From assembly GCA_900317795.1 (NCBI GenBank), contig ONIF01000115.1, positions 1 through 6,378 of the forward strand: a stretch of DNA of 6,378 bases, written 5' to 3'. The translations under genes and the position numbers were made by a program. Position 1 is the stretch's first letter. Each line of letters begins with the position of its first letter. The notes under the pieces were generated by a model. The model did not search any database. It worked only from the letters and a program-made list of their open reading frames with translations, and had not been told where the DNA came from. The stretch is from an uncultured Eubacteriales bacterium (GTDB lineage: Bacteria > Bacillota > Clostridia > Oscillospirales > Acutalibacteraceae). This document shows positions 5,368 through 6,378 of the stretch, in pieces.

Positions 5368-6378
5368 ATGACTGATGAAATAAATACAAGCTCCGCAAAG
5401 GGCTTTGGTTATCTTTCAAAGTTCTTTGATGACGGAATTTTTACGGAAATAGGTGCTTTGGCGAAATCTTCCGACACCTATGCGGAAGCTGTTGCCGCTC
5501 ATGGTACTGTAAATGGTGCGGGCATTTACGCTTATGCACAAAATGCCGATTTTGCAGGAGGGGCTATGTCTAAGGCTCAGGCTGCAAAAATTAAAAAGCT
5601 TTATGACCTTGCTCTTAAAACAGGTGAGCCTGTTGTGACTTTCTATGACTCCATAGGCGGCAGACTTTCCGAAGGGGTTGACCTGCTTGCCGCTTACGGT
5701 GATATTATGAAATATTCAAGCAACCTTTCGGGAGTTGTTCCGCAGATTGCTGTTATTTGCGGAAACTGCTTTGGTGCACAAGCTTTGATTGCTGCCTGTG
5801 CCGATATAGTCATAGCTACCGAAAATGCCAAGTTTTCACTTGACGCAGGCGGTGAAAATTCTTCTGCAAGTGAAAATATGAAAAAGGGTAATATACATAT
5901 TGCCGTGAAAGACGTTGACGAGGCTATCCAAAAGGCGAAATCTTTAATAGATATGCTTCCCTCAAACAATCTTTCAACTGCCTGCATAGCCTATGATGAA
6001 ATCAATGCGACTGCAATTCCCTCTGAAAGTGACAAGCCTGCTGATATAATATCCAAAATCGCTGATACCGAAAGTGCCGTTGAATTGCAGAGTGATTATG
6101 GCAAATCTTCAAAAACCGTACTCGCAACCGTCAACGGAATTACAGTCGGTCTTGTCGGTGCGGAGGGCGAAATTGACGGCAAATCTGCCGCAAAAGCTGC
6201 AAGGTTTGTAAGATTTTGCGACGCTTTCAGTATTCCCGTTGTCACTTTCGTTGATGCCGATAAATTCTGCTGTATCAAATCAGCCGCAAAGCTTACTTCT
6301 GCCTATTCGGAGGCGACTGCCCCAAAAATCACTTTCATAACGGGAAATGCTTTCGGCTCTGTTTATATAGCACTTGCA
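5368..6378 (+). CDS. Biotin-dependent carboxyltransferase, methylmalonyl-CoA decarboxylase alpha / propionyl-CoA carboxylase beta type (C-terminus beyond window)
   Basis: The first 337 residues of a carboxyltransferase-fold protein. Such enzymes move a carboxyl group between biotin and an acyl-CoA or keto acid. The start is ATG 5368 with AAAGGGAGG (5352-5360) seven bases upstream. The N-terminal half (to about 205) holds KIKKLYDLALKTGEPVV (74-90), DSIGGRLSEGVDLLAAYGDI (94-113), SGVVPQIAVICGNCFGAQAL (121-140) and CADIVIAT (144-151). The second half repeats the fold with KAARFVRFCDAFSIPVVTFVD (276-296), AYSEATAPKITFITGNAFGS (312-331) and the start of the AYGGAY-like loop. It diverges from textbook members: SGGAR is SIGGR, GPCAGGA is GNCFGAQ, and the segment after TFVD is shortened and lacks the PGF...G.IRHGAKL form. 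In clostridia such a gene commonly heads a cluster with a biotin carrier and a sodium-pump membrane subunit; those would lie to the right. Substrate cannot be fixed. Confidence 0.85.
   Translation, partial: MTDEINTSSAKGFGYLSKFFDDGIFTEIGALAKSSDTYAEAVAAHGTVNGAGIYAYAQNADFAGGAMSKAQAAKIKKLYDLALKTGEPVVTFYDSIGGRLSEGVDLLAAYGDIMKYSSNLSGVVPQIAVICGNCFGAQALIAACADIVIATENAKFSLDAGGENSSASENMKKGNIHIAVKDVDEAIQKAKSLIDMLPSNNLSTACIAYDEINATAIPSESDKPADIISKIADTESAVELQSDYGKSSKTVLATVNGITVGLVGAEGEIDGKSAAKAARFVRFCDAFSIPVVTFVDADKFCCIKSAAKLTSAYSEATAPKITFITGNAFGSVYIALA

Noticed and set aside
5694..5987. Minus-strand open frame of 97 codons
   Set aside because: It is antisense to the well-supported carboxyltransferase frame and shows no ribosome binding site.

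Overview
The window looks like chromosomal DNA from a low-GC Gram-positive anaerobe, most likely a Ruminococcus-type clostridium (Oscillospiraceae). The signs are AT-rich sequence with AT-rich intergenic regions, strong GGAGG-type ribosome binding sites, two TTG starts, consensus-like housekeeping promoters (some with an extended TG -10), and a clostridial short-form biotin-dependent carboxyltransferase. The genus is inference; no rRNA or marker tree was available.

Layout. Four genes lie on the minus strand, from right to left: a small two-helix membrane protein with a beta-rich tail (4541-5119), an SPFH/prohibitin-family membrane protein (3559-4443), a SpoU/TrmH-family 23S rRNA methyltransferase of the RlmB type (2653-3426), and a very large membrane protein (1-2648, C-terminus outside the window). 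The first two each have their own promoter; the SPFH gene ends in a strong hairpin terminator. rlmB then has a new promoter lying inside a perfect inverted repeat, and is followed after four bases by the large membrane protein, so those two form an operon. On the plus strand, facing right from the 248-base divergent region 5120-5367, is a carboxyltransferase gene (5368 to beyond the window end) with a near-consensus promoter.

Most unusual item. The large protein at 1-2648 has the membrane layout of a P1B-type (heavy-metal) ATPase: four helices, a cytosolic loop, two helices, a large cytosolic P/N-type domain, two helices. The motifs that make such a pump work are nearly all eroded: the phosphorylation motif keeps its Asp but not the Lys-Thr-Gly-Thr that follows, the Cys-Pro-Cys metal site is gone, and the actuator loop is short without TGE. 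It also carries about 330 residues of acidic, Lys/Glu-rich cytosolic N-terminus. The frame is open for 882 codons, so it is a maintained gene and not a decaying one; it is best read as a P-type-ATPase-derived pseudo-pump of unknown role.

How the genes relate. rlmB and the pseudo-pump are probably co-transcribed, but no functional link is evident. The SPFH protein and its upstream two-helix neighbour may act together at the membrane, as SPFH proteins often pair with small NfeD-like or beta-rich membrane partners. The carboxyltransferase is probably the first gene of a sodium-pump decarboxylase or acyl-CoA carboxylase operon continuing to the right.
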